From Alphaproteobacteria bacterium (GTDB taxonomy: Bacteria > Pseudomonadota > Alphaproteobacteria > ATCC43930 > CGMCC-115725), in the NCBI GenBank assembly GCA_005888515.1, contig VAZR01000168.1, positions 1-7,536 on the forward strand: DNA of 7,536 nt, given 5' to 3'. Under the pieces are notes generated by a model that saw only the letters and a program-made list of their open reading frames with translations, was not told the origin of the DNA and made no database searches. Position numbers and translations under genes: made by a program. Shown here in pieces: positions 1 to 5,578 of the stretch; position 1 is the first letter of the stretch, and every line of letters begins with the position of its first letter.

Positions 1-1
1 C

Positions 2-1759
2 GATGCGGGCCAGCCTGCGCGGCTCTCGGGCTGGGTGCACCGGAAGCGCGATCACGGCCAGCTGTTGTTTGTCGATCTGCGCGACCATTACGGCATCACG
101 CAATGCGTCATCGATGTGTCGTCGCCGCTGTTTCCGGCGGCCGAGGCGCTGCGCCTCGAAAGCGTCGTGACGATGACCGGCCGCGTCACGAAACGCACCG
201 AGGACACGATCAACCCGACCCTGCCGACCGGCGAGGTCGAGCTGGTCATCGACGCGCTCGACGTGCAGTCGGTCGCCGAGCCCTTGCCGTTCCCGGTCAA
301 CACCGACGCCGAATACCCCGAGGACATGCGGCTGACCTACCGCTTTCTCGACCTGCGCCGCGAGGACATCCACGCGAAGATGATGCTGCGCTCGGCGGTC
401 ATCGCTTCGATCCGCCGGCGCATGATCGAGCAGGGTTTCACCGAGTTTCAGACGCCGATCCTGACCGCCGACTCGCCGGAAGGCGCGCGCCCCTACCTGG
501 TGCCGAGCCGGATCCATCCCGGCGAGTTCTACGCGCTGCCGCAGGCGCCGCAGCAATTCAAGCAATTGCTGATGGTCTCGGGTTTCGACCGCTATTTCCA
601 GATCGCGCCGTGCTTTCGCGACGAAGCCGCCCGCGCCGACCGCGCGCCGGGCGAGTTCTACCAGCTCGATTTCGAGATGTCGTTTGTGACGCAGGAGGAT
701 GTGTTCGCGGCGATCGAGCCGGTGTTGCATGGCATCTTCGAGGAGTTCGGGCAGGGCCGGGCGGTGACCGCGGCGCCGTTTCCGCGCATCACCTTCGCCG
801 AGGCCGCGCTCAAATACGGCACGGACAAGCCCGATCTCAGAAACCCGCTGGTCATCGCCGACGTGTCGGAGGTGTTCGCCGGCTCGAACTTCCGCGCCTT
901 CAAGCGCATCGTCGAGAGCGGCGGTGTCGTCCGGGCCATTCCGGCGCCCGGCTCGGCGTCGCGGCCGCGCTCGTCGTTCCAGGACCGGATGGATGCCTGG
1001 GCGAAAGCGGAGATGGGCGCTCCGGGGCTCGGCTACATCATCCTCGAAGGCAACGGCCAGGAGCTCGCCGGGCGCGGCCCGATCGCGAACAACCTCCAGC
1101 CGGGGGAAATCGCCGAGATTGCCCGGCTGGCGGAGGTCGGCGCCGGGGATGTCGTGTTCTTCGCGGCCGGCAGCAGGACCGACGCGGAACGGCTCGCCGG
1201 CGCGGCGCGCACCCGCATCGGCGGCGAATTGGGGCTCATCGAGGAGGGCGCCTTCCGCTTCTGCTGGATCGTCGATTACCCGATGTACGAGCGCAGCGAG
1301 GAGACCGGCCAGATCGAGTTCAGCCACAACCCGTTCTCGATGCCGCAGGGCGGGCTCGACGCGCTCGAAACCAAGGACCCGCTGGCGATCCTCGCGCACC
1401 AGTACGACATCGTGTGCAACGGGGTGGAGCTGGCCTCCGGCGCGATCCGCAACCACCGCCCCGACATCATGTACAAGGCCTTTGCGATCGCCGGCTATAC
1501 CGCGGCCGATGTCGAGACCCGCTTTGGCGGCATGCTGAACGCCTTCCGCTACGGCGCGCCGCCGCATGGCGGCCTCGCGCCGGGCATCGACCGCATTGTG
1601 ATGCTGCTGGCCGACACGCCCAACATCCGCGAGGTCATCGTCTTCCCGATGAACCAGCAGGCGCGCGATCTGATGATGGGCGCCCCGGCGCCGGTTCTGC
1701 CCGAGCGCCTCCGGGAACTGCACCTCCGCCTCGACCTGCCGCCCCCGAAGCGGGGGTAG
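2..1759 (+). CDS. aspS: Aspartate--tRNA ligase (AspRS), 5'-truncated by the window edge
   Basis: Charges tRNA with aspartate in the cytoplasm (class II aminoacyl-tRNA synthetase). The frame is open from base 2 and already inside the N-terminal anticodon-binding OB fold (GWVHRKRDHG at about 32-61), so roughly the first 14 codons lie outside; 585 residues are visible, as expected for a ~600-residue bacterial enzyme. Class II motif 2 is FRDEAARADRAPGEFYQLD (from base 614) and motif 3 is GGLAPGIDRIVMLL (1568-1609). Between them is the bacterial-specific GAD insert (about 880-1200). The His of RDHG is, as I recall, the residue seen in non-discriminating AspRS, which also charges tRNA-Asn for GatCAB amidation; this is inference. 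Motif 2 has Ala where FRDED is commoner. The last codons (PPPKRG, stop 1757-1759) lie in a hairpin. Identification is very secure. Confidence 0.98.
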   Translation, partial: DAGQPARLSGWVHRKRDHGQLLFVDLRDHYGITQCVIDVSSPLFPAAEALRLESVVTMTGRVTKRTEDTINPTLPTGEVELVIDALDVQSVAEPLPFPVNTDAEYPEDMRLTYRFLDLRREDIHAKMMLRSAVIASIRRRMIEQGFTEFQTPILTADSPEGARPYLVPSRIHPGEFYALPQAPQQFKQLLMVSGFDRYFQIAPCFRDEAARADRAPGEFYQLDFEMSFVTQEDVFAAIEPVLHGIFEEFGQGRAVTAAPFPRITFAEAALKYGTDKPDLRNPLVIADVSEVFAGSNFRAFKRIVESGGVVRAIPAPGSASRPRSSFQDRMDAWAKAEMGAPGLGYIILEGNGQELAGRGPIANNLQPGEIAEIARLAEVGAGDVVFFAAGSRTDAERLAGAARTRIGGELGLIEEGAFRFCWIVDYPMYERSEETGQIEFSHNPFSMPQGGLDALETKDPLAILAHQYDIVCNGVELASGAIRNHRPDIMYKAFAIAGYTAADVETRFGGMLNAFRYGAPPHGGLAPGIDRIVMLLADTPNIREVIVFPMNQQARDLMMGAPAPVLPERLRELHLRLDLPPPKRG

Positions 1760-1815
1760 CGGAAAATGCCCCCTCCCCAACCCTCCCCCGCAAGCGGGGA
1801 GGGAAGGATGGGGGG
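1742..1815. repeat. Tandem G/C-rich hairpins at the 3' end of aspS
   Basis: The first hairpin, CCCCC (1742-1746) with GGGGG (1752-1756), forms the final aspS codons. The second pairs 1769-1788 with 1796-1815 at 15 of 20 positions; its core is a perfect CCCTCCCC/GGGGAGGG stem (1781-1788, 1796-1803) with a 7-base loop. No T-run follows, so it resembles a dispersed REP-like repeat rather than a complete terminator. It may protect the aspS mRNA 3' end. Confidence 0.7.
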
Positions 1816-1831
1816 CAGGCGGGGGTAGGGC

Positions 1832-1858
1832 AAATTCCCTGAGAACAGGGAATTTTTT
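1832..1858 (+). terminator. Rho-independent terminator downstream of aspS
   Basis: A perfect 10-bp stem, AAATTCCCTG (1832-1841) with CAGGGAATTT (1846-1855), closes a 4-base AGAA loop and runs straight into TTTTTT (1853-1858). It lies 72 bases after the aspS stop, where a terminator is expected. The same decamer recurs at 1868-1877, so it could alternatively be a repeat or protein-binding motif; the two readings are compatible. Confidence 0.65.
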
Positions 1859-1877
1859 GCGATTTAACAGGGAATTT
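1832..1877. repeat. Three copies of CAGGGAATTT (one inverted, two direct)
   Basis: The decamer appears inverted at 1832-1841 and direct at 1846-1855 and 1868-1877. The direct copies share 12 bases (AACAGGGAATTT, 1844-1855 and 1866-1877) and start 22 bases apart, about two helical turns. I recall similar motifs recurring between genes in Bradyrhizobium relatives, but cannot confirm this here. Confidence 0.7.
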
Positions 1878-1930
1878 CTTCCGCGTTCGATCGCGGTGCG
1901 GTGGCCTTGCCGGTGCTTGTCGATGCGTTG

Positions 1931-1977
1931 CAACTTGAAGTTGTCCGCCACCTGAAATTTCAGGCTGGATTCAGGTG
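1931..1977. repeat. Cluster of short perfect palindromes
   Basis: CAACTT-g-AAGTTG lies at 1931-1943 and the perfect 14-bp palindrome CCTGAAATTTCAGG at 1951-1964. CACCTGAA (1949-1956) can instead pair with TTCAGGTG (1970-1977), so two mutually exclusive hairpins are possible. Such symmetry suits operators or RNA switches, but no partner gene is identified. Confidence 0.5.
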
Positions 1978-2093
1978 ATTCCCCGTGCCCGTTGCAGACC
2001 GGCAGTCCTCCGCCGCGGCTGACCCCATTTAGGACATCCTCTCGAACGTTGTGCGCCGTCAAACCGGAGCCCCGCCAGTTCTGTTGCCCGAAA

Positions 2094-2122
2094 GATATAA
2101 GGAACAAAAAGGGAACATGCAA
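2094..2122 (-). promoter_or_regulatory. Possible LexA-controlled promoter reading left
   Basis: On the - strand, TTGCAT (2117-2122) and TATATC (2094-2099) are 17 bases apart, and the whole LexA box falls in that spacer, the usual arrangement for repression. Match to consensus is moderate: 3/6 for -35 and 4/6 for -10. No recognisable gene follows on that strand before the aspS terminator. Confidence 0.4.
2102..2116. promoter_or_regulatory. LexA (SOS) box, GAAC-N7-GAAC
   Basis: GAACAAAAAGGGAAC is an exact match to the alphaproteobacterial LexA operator, a direct repeat GAAC-N7-GAAC (GTTC-N7-GTTC on the other strand). The A-rich spacer also resembles known SOS boxes such as those of imuA-type operons. 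The box lies between aspS and the HExxE gene, 213 bases before the latter's ATG. Chance occurrence of the eight fixed bases in one window is low but not negligible. Confidence 0.6.
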
Positions 2123-2316
2123 GGGTGTATCCGCACCCCTTAGCGGGGCCGTCCTGGCCGAACGCGTCGGGGTGTTCGCTCTTGCTCTGGCAAAGGGCAT
2201 CGACCAGCATGGTCAATTGCCGAGATGCATTGGTTAGCAACGGCAGACGGCGCCGCAAATAACCGCGAAAAATTGGCGGCATTCCGGCCCGGTCCGTGTG
2301 GCGACCGACGCGCAAC

Positions 2317-2323
2317 AGGGAGG
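2317..2323 (+). promoter_or_regulatory. Ribosome binding site fixing the start of the HExxE gene
   Basis: AGGGAGG ends six bases before ATG 2330 and is the strongest Shine-Dalgarno match near this frame. It favours ATG 2330 over the upstream in-frame start at 2225, whose extra 35 residues have no protein-like features. Confidence 0.75.
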
Positions 2324-2329
2324 CGCATC

Positions 2330-3028
2330 ATGCTGATGTCGAACATCGGTGTCGTCAATTACAGCAGGACACCCGACAGCGAGGTGGCGCGGTGGGCGGC
2401 CGCCGCGGAAACCCAGATGAGAAATGATGTCGGGCCGGTCTGGCACCTGCCGGGGCCGCGGCTGCAACTCGTCGCGCCGAATGTGCCGGTCGCGGTCGAT
2501 GCCTGGGTCGTCGTCGCCGATGATGCGGCGCAGCGCCAAGGACTCGGCTTTCACCAGACATATAATGGCCGACCCACGGGATATGTGCTGGTCGAATACA
2601 CAAAGAGCTTTCGGCAGGAACCGAGCCGCGTATTTTCGCACGAGGTCCTGGAGATGGTGATCGATCCGACCGCCACTCGGACCGTGAACATCAGCAACGT
2701 GCTGTATCTGATCGAGCCCGGCGACATCCTGGCGTTCGACGCCGGCGGTTACGAGATCAACGGCGTGCTGGTCTCGGGATTTGCGACGCCGGCTTATTAC
2801 CGGCTCGAGAGCGGGACGCGGTACGGGTTCAGCCGCAACTTGCCCGGGCCGCTGCCGGCAAAGGACCCGGGCGGGACGGTGCTGAGTTGGTACGAGAACG
2901 GCGCGTTGCGCTTCGATACGGCTGCGCCGACGCCTGAGCTCGCCGAGTTTATGGAGGTCCATGAGGCGTCACGCCGCTACCGCCGGTCGCTCGACCGCAG
3001 CGACTGGGTCGACGTTCCGGCGGTTTGA
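2330..3028 (+). CDS. Uncharacterised protein with an HExxE motif, possible metal-binding domain
   Basis: The product has 232 residues, no cysteine, no signal peptide and no membrane segment, so it is probably cytoplasmic. Function is unknown. The central block recalls hypothetical proteins I have seen in scattered bacterial genomes, with S-H-E-x-L-E-M-x-x-D-P, then an acidic E-x-x-D, then G-Y-E-I-x-G-V-x-V-S. Here these are SHEVLEMVIDP (H104, E105, E108), IEPGD (E129, D132) and GYEINGVLVS (140-149), followed by FATPAYY. HExxE is reminiscent of zinc metallopeptidase helices (HExxH) with Glu as third ligand, but no catalytic role is demonstrated. The N-terminal ~80 residues (including VAVDAWVVVADD) may be a separate subdomain. 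The tail is basic (RRYRRSLDR). It stands alone, with a gap on both sides. Upstream lies a LexA box, though its promoter appears to face away. The start is set by AGGGAGG. Confidence 0.85.
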   Translation: MLMSNIGVVNYSRTPDSEVARWAAAAETQMRNDVGPVWHLPGPRLQLVAPNVPVAVDAWVVVADDAAQRQGLGFHQTYNGRPTGYVLVEYTKSFRQEPSRVFSHEVLEMVIDPTATRTVNISNVLYLIEPGDILAFDAGGYEINGVLVSGFATPAYYRLESGTRYGFSRNLPGPLPAKDPGGTVLSWYENGALRFDTAAPTPELAEFMEVHEASRRYRRSLDRSDWVDVPAV

Positions 3029-3084
3029 CGGGGATCGCTGCGTTGTCGCGCCGATGGTCCGGGACCGGCGATCACGATTTTTTG

Positions 3085-3100
3085 CATCGCCGCGGCGATG
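3085..3100. repeat. 16-bp perfect palindrome between the HExxE gene and eipB
   Basis: CATCGCCG followed by CGGCGATG is perfectly self-complementary. A T-run (3078-3083) precedes rather than follows it, so it does not fit a + strand terminator. It may be an operator or chance symmetry in G/C-rich DNA. Confidence 0.4.
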
Positions 3101-3221
3101 ATCCCATGTAAGCGGATGCCGCGCGGCGCGGCTGTCGCTATGACGCCGTGGCGTACGGTTTGCAGCGGCCCCTTTGCGGTATGGAGCCGCCGCGCTGTCG
3201 GGTTCGGGGAGTGTCCGTCTG

Positions 3222-4058
3222 ATGAAGCTTGGGTTGGTACAGGCCTTCCGGCCCGCCGACACCGTAATGGGGGCCATGCTGATCGCCGCGGGTCTGGGGA
3301 TCGGTTCGGCGGCCAATGCCGGGGCGGCCGAGATCGTGCCGCACCATGCGCTCTACTCGATGAGCCTCGGCTCGACCCATGGCGATGCCGGCGTCACTGG
3401 CGCCGGCGGCACGATGGCCTATCAATGGGGCGAGACCTGCGACGGCTGGACCGTCGAGCAGCGCTACCGGCTCAAGATGGCCTATGCCGAATCCTCGGAT
3501 GTCAGCATCGCCTCCAACTTTGTGACCTGGGAAGCCAAGGACGGGCTCAAATACCGCTTCAACCAGAAAGAAACCCGCAACGGCAAGGACAATGAGGAGA
3601 TCCGCGGCCAGGCGAAGCTCGACGGGCCGGAGAAGGGCGGCACCGTCGAGTTCGAGAAGCCGCAGGCGAAATCGATCAAACTGCCGCCCGGCGTGTTATT
3701 TCCGAGCGCGCAGACGATCTTCCTGATCGATAAGGCAAAGGCCGGCGAGAACTTCATCTCGCGCCAGATCTTCGACGGCGCGACGGTGGAGAATGCGGTG
3801 CTGGTCTCGGCGGTGATCGGCGCCAAGGTCGAGCCCGACGAGGAATCGGCGAAGAAGAGCCCGCTGTTGAACCGGCCGGGCTGGCGGGTGCGGCTGGCGT
3901 TCTTCCCGGCCGACCAGAAGGCCGAAAAACCGGATTACGAGCTCGGCATGCTGCTGCTCGACAACGGGGTGTCGCGCGACATGACGATCGATTACGGCGA
4001 CTATTCGATCCGCGCCAAGCTCGACGATATCGAGGCGTTGCCGAAACCGAAGTGCTGA
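3222..4058 (+). CDS. eipB: EipB/DUF1849 family periplasmic cell-envelope protein
   Basis: A 278-residue exported protein. EipB of Brucella is a periplasmic beta-spiral protein needed for envelope integrity; its biochemical activity is unknown. Seen here: an N-terminal signal (basic start, hydrophobic MGAMLIAAGLGIG near 16-28, likely cleavage after ANA or AGA near residues 33-35), then mature IVPHHALYSM, the family's usual opening. Further family-like blocks are YQWGETCDGWTVEQRY (67-82), SNFVTWEAKDGLKYRF and the C-terminal MTIDYGDYSIRAKL. Only two cysteines occur, C73 and the very last residue C278, which match the conserved disulfide described for EipB. ATG 3222 is preceded by GGGGAG (3206-3211) with a 10-base gap; an upstream in-frame TTG at 3174 would add 16 unlikely residues. 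A weak hairpin (AGGCGG/CCGCCT, 4058-4081) follows the stop. It appears monocistronic. Confidence 0.93.
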   Translation: MKLGLVQAFRPADTVMGAMLIAAGLGIGSAANAGAAEIVPHHALYSMSLGSTHGDAGVTGAGGTMAYQWGETCDGWTVEQRYRLKMAYAESSDVSIASNFVTWEAKDGLKYRFNQKETRNGKDNEEIRGQAKLDGPEKGGTVEFEKPQAKSIKLPPGVLFPSAQTIFLIDKAKAGENFISRQIFDGATVENAVLVSAVIGAKVEPDEESAKKSPLLNRPGWRVRLAFFPADQKAEKPDYELGMLLLDNGVSRDMTIDYGDYSIRAKLDDIEALPKPKC

Positions 4059-4082
4059 GGCGGGTTCGCTTCGCACCGCCTT

Positions 4083-4114
4083 TCGTAGGGCGGAAAAGCG
4101 GAGCGCATTCCGCC
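4083..4114 (+). repeat. REP-like repeat A, left copy
   Basis: A 32-base unit starting TCGTAGGGCGG, with an internal GGCGGAA/TTCCGCC stem (4089-4095, 4108-4114). Its reverse complement matches 4385-4416 at 31 of 32 bases. From memory, very similar units are scattered through many proteobacterial genomes. Confidence 0.8.
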
Positions 4115-4126
4115 ATAGGTTGATTT

Positions 4127-4194
4127 CACAACGAGACAGCGAGGCAGTGAGAGTGCCGCGCCGCTGAACCTCTGTGCCTCGCTGTCTCGTTGTG
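4127..4194. repeat. Long hairpin with a perfect 20-bp stem
   Basis: The arm CACAACGAGACAGCGAGGCA (4127-4146) is perfectly complementary to 4175-4194 around a 28-base spacer. AGAG (4150-4153) and CTCT (4170-4173) can extend the stem beyond a small internal loop. There is no T-run. It is probably a dispersed palindromic repeat. Confidence 0.85.
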
Positions 4195-4240
4195 CAAACT
4201 TAGTTGGGTTCAAACTTGTTTGGCGGGTTGCGCTCCGCTC

Positions 4241-4266
4241 CACCCGCCCTGCGGGTGCCGGTTTTT
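4241..4266 (+). terminator. Possible rho-independent terminator in the eipB–pyrB gap
   Basis: CACCCGC (4241-4247) and GCGGGTG (4251-4257) form a perfect 7-bp stem with a 3-base loop; TTTTT (4262-4266) follows after CCGG. GGCGGGT (4222-4228) can compete for the same ACCCGCC arm, giving two alternative folds. It could end the eipB transcript. The 4-base gap before the T-run weakens the case. Confidence 0.4.
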
Positions 4267-4295
4267 AGGGTAGAAAAGCGCAGCGCGTTTCGCCG
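4266..4295 (+). repeat. REP-like repeat A, decayed middle copy
   Basis: This stretch matches the repeat A unit (as read from the right copy's complement) at about 26 of 30 bases. The differences break two stem pairs (TAG-GGTAG against TAG-GGCGG; GTTTCGCC against ATTCCGCC), so it appears to be an older, degenerate copy in the same orientation as 4083-4114. Confidence 0.6.
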
Positions 4296-4302
4296 AAATT
4301 TT

Positions 4303-4370
4303 TTCACCACAGAGGCACAGAGGGATGGTGCGCGCGGAAATCTCTGTGCCCTCCGTGTCTCTGTGGTGAA
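4303..4370. repeat. Inverted repeat with 22-base arms (CACAGAG type)
   Basis: 4303-4324 (starting TTCACCACAGAG) pairs with 4349-4370 (ending CTCTGTGGTGAA) at 20 of 22 positions around a 24-base spacer. Repeats of the TTCACCACAGAG...CTCTGTGGTGAA type recur between genes in many environmental proteobacteria, as I recall. No coding content. Confidence 0.8.
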
Positions 4371-4384
4371 TTTCTCTTCATAAC

Positions 4385-4416
4385 GGCGGAATGCGCTGCG
4401 CTTTTCCGCCCTACGA
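4385..4416 (-). repeat. REP-like repeat A, right copy (inverted)
   Basis: The reverse complement of 4083-4114 with one mismatch in 32. Together the two copies bracket 4083-4416 like terminal inverted repeats, enclosing the other hairpins. No target-site duplication is visible outside them. Confidence 0.8.
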
Positions 4417-4419
4417 TTC

Positions 4420-4448
4420 TTGCGGTGTTACCGCCGCACCCCTATAAG
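4420..4448 (+). promoter_or_regulatory. Candidate pyrB promoter
   Basis: TTGCGG (4420-4425), a 17-base spacer and TATAAG (4443-4448, 5/6 of the -10 consensus) lie just before pyrB. Transcription would start near 4455, leaving almost no leader before ATG 4457. GCGGT/ACCGC (4422-4426, 4430-4434) is a short palindrome overlapping the -35 region. Prediction only. Confidence 0.4.
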
Positions 4449-4456
4449 CGGGGCTC

Positions 4457-5410
4457 ATGCAGGAATACAGCTTTGGCCACCGGCACCTCCTCGGCATCGA
4501 GGGGCTGACGCCGGACGACATCAATCATGTGCTCGATGTCGCCGACGGCTATGTCGACATGAACCGCCAGGCCGAAAAAAAGAACGCCGAGCTGCGCGGC
4601 CGCACGCTGATCAACTGCTTCTTCGAGAATTCGACGCGCACCCGCACCTCGTTCGAGGTCGCCGGCAAGCGGCTCGGCGCCGATGTCATCAACATGGCGG
4701 TGCAGGCTTCGTCGATGCGCAAAGGCGAGACCTTGATCGACACGGCGATGACGTTGAACGCGATGCATCCCGATGTGCTGGTCGTGCGCCATCCCGAATC
4801 GGGCGCGGTGCAGCTGTTGTCGGAGAAGGTCGATTGCGCCGTCATCAATGCCGGCGACGGCAGTCACGAGCACCCGACGCAGGCGCTGCTCGACGCGCTG
4901 ACGATCCGCCGCCGCAAGCACCGGCTGGGCGGCCTCACCGTCGCGATCTGCGGTGATGTGCTGCACAGCCGGGTTGCGCGCTCGAACATCGCGTTGCTGA
5001 CCGTGATGGGCGCGCGGGTGCGGGTCGTGGCGCCGCGCACATTGCTGCCCACGGCGATCGAGCGGCTCGGGGTCGAGGTGTTTCACGACATGGAAGCGGG
5101 CCTCAAGGATGTCGATATCGTGATGATGCTGCGCTTGCAGATCGAGCGCATGCACGGCTCGTTCGTGCCGTCGACCCGTGAATATTTTCATTTCTTCGGG
5201 CTCGATTACGACAAGCTGAAACGGGCCAAGCCGGATGCGCTGATCATGCATCCCGGGCCGATGAACCGCGGCGTCGAGATCGGCAGCGAGGTTGCCGACG
5301 ACATCGACCGCAGTCTGATCCGTCACCAGGTCGAGATGGGGGTCGCGGTGCGCATGGCCTGCCTGCAGATCCTGACCCGCGACATCAGCAACCGCCCGCC
5401 GCTGCAGTAG
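4457..5410 (+). CDS. pyrB: Aspartate carbamoyltransferase catalytic subunit
   Basis: Catalyses carbamoyl phosphate + L-aspartate to N-carbamoyl-L-aspartate, the committed step of pyrimidine synthesis, in the cytoplasm. The 317 residues are full length for the family. The carbamoyl-phosphate domain carries FFENSTRTRTSFE (55-67) with the STRTR loop, and KGET (89-92). HEHPTQALLDAL (137-148) lies near the domain hinge. The aspartate domain has MMLRLQIER (223-231) and HPGPMNRGVEI (265-275). The N-terminal block FGHRHLLGIEGL begins at residue 6, which supports ATG 4457, although the only upstream purine run (GGGG, 4450-4453) is too close for a normal Shine-Dalgarno. No pyrI regulatory subunit gene is visible. 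The downstream pyrC-like gene is of the kind that, in Pseudomonas, forms a dodecameric ATCase with PyrB. Identification is secure. Confidence 0.98.
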   Translation: MQEYSFGHRHLLGIEGLTPDDINHVLDVADGYVDMNRQAEKKNAELRGRTLINCFFENSTRTRTSFEVAGKRLGADVINMAVQASSMRKGETLIDTAMTLNAMHPDVLVVRHPESGAVQLLSEKVDCAVINAGDGSHEHPTQALLDALTIRRRKHRLGGLTVAICGDVLHSRVARSNIALLTVMGARVRVVAPRTLLPTAIERLGVEVFHDMEAGLKDVDIVMMLRLQIERMHGSFVPSTREYFHFFGLDYDKLKRAKPDALIMHPGPMNRGVEIGSEVADDIDRSLIRHQVEMGVAVRMACLQILTRDISNRPPLQ

Positions 5411-5475
5411 TAAGCCAATGCCATGTAATTGCCGCGACCAGCAGCGCTCGGTATTTGCCCTGAGAAAAGCCCCCT

Positions 5476-5561
5476 TGGCCGGGCTTGTCCCGGCCATCCA
5501 CGTCTTCGCGGTGCGGCATCGTGAAAACGAAAGACGTGGGTGCCCGGAACAAGTCCGGGCA
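5476..5561. repeat. Paired REP-like units between pyrB and the pyrC homologue
   Basis: Arms 5476-5506 and 5531-5561 are inverted copies matching at 26 of 31 bases around a 24-base spacer. Each holds its own palindrome: GGCCGGGCTTGTCCCGGCC (5477-5495) and GCCCGGAACAAGTCCGGGC (5542-5560). The inner ends CCACGTCTT/AAGACGTGG pair perfectly. There is no T-run, so read-through into the next gene is likely. The CCGGGACAAGCCCGG core is familiar from Bradyrhizobium-type intergenic repeats (recollection). Confidence 0.8.
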
Positions 5562-5578
5562 CGGGGTAGTAGGCTGCA

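Larger units (their letters stand above)
1878..2329. other. Gene-poor intergenic region, no gene recognised
   Basis: Short open frames exist on both strands (1992-2237 on +, 1971-2315 on -), but neither has a convincing ribosome binding site, recognisable motif or protein-like composition. Supported contents are small palindromes (1931-1977), a LexA box (2102-2116) and a left-pointing promoter-like sequence. The AT-richer stretch around 2091-2118 stands out from its surroundings. It may be the remnant of a lost SOS gene or an island edge; that is inference only. Confidence 0.6.
4059..4456. other. Repeat-packed intergenic region upstream of pyrB
   Basis: These 398 bases contain no gene; nearly all is accounted for by palindromic repeats listed separately. 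The order is REP-like unit A (4083-4114), a 20-bp-stem hairpin (4127-4194), a GGCGGGT hairpin with terminator-like end (4221-4266), a decayed unit A (4266-4295), a 22-bp-arm hairpin (4303-4370) and inverted unit A (4385-4416). Only the last ~40 bases before pyrB are free of repeats, and they carry a possible promoter. Confidence 0.85.

Noticed and set aside
103..1842. 579-codon open frame overlapping aspS in another + frame
   Set aside because: Arg/Pro/Gly-rich translation typical of a shifted frame of high-G+C coding DNA; aspS in the correct frame has all its class II motifs.
2021..2041. Sequence CTGACCCCATTTAGGACATCC, reminiscent of insertion-sequence ends
   Set aside because: No inverted partner, no transposase fragment and no target duplication were found nearby.
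1971..2315. Small overlapping frames on both strands in the gap after aspS (also 1992-2237 on +)
   Set aside because: No good ribosome binding sites, no recognisable motifs, and both run through the LexA box; kept as non-coding.
3160..3185. Promoter-like TTGCAG...TATGGA before eipB
   Set aside because: Spacing of 14 bases and weak match to consensus; not better than background.
4073..4427. Target-site duplication around the repeat-A bracketed segment
   Set aside because: Bases just outside 4083 and 4416 were compared and show no direct repeat, so transposon insertion cannot be claimed from the sequence.
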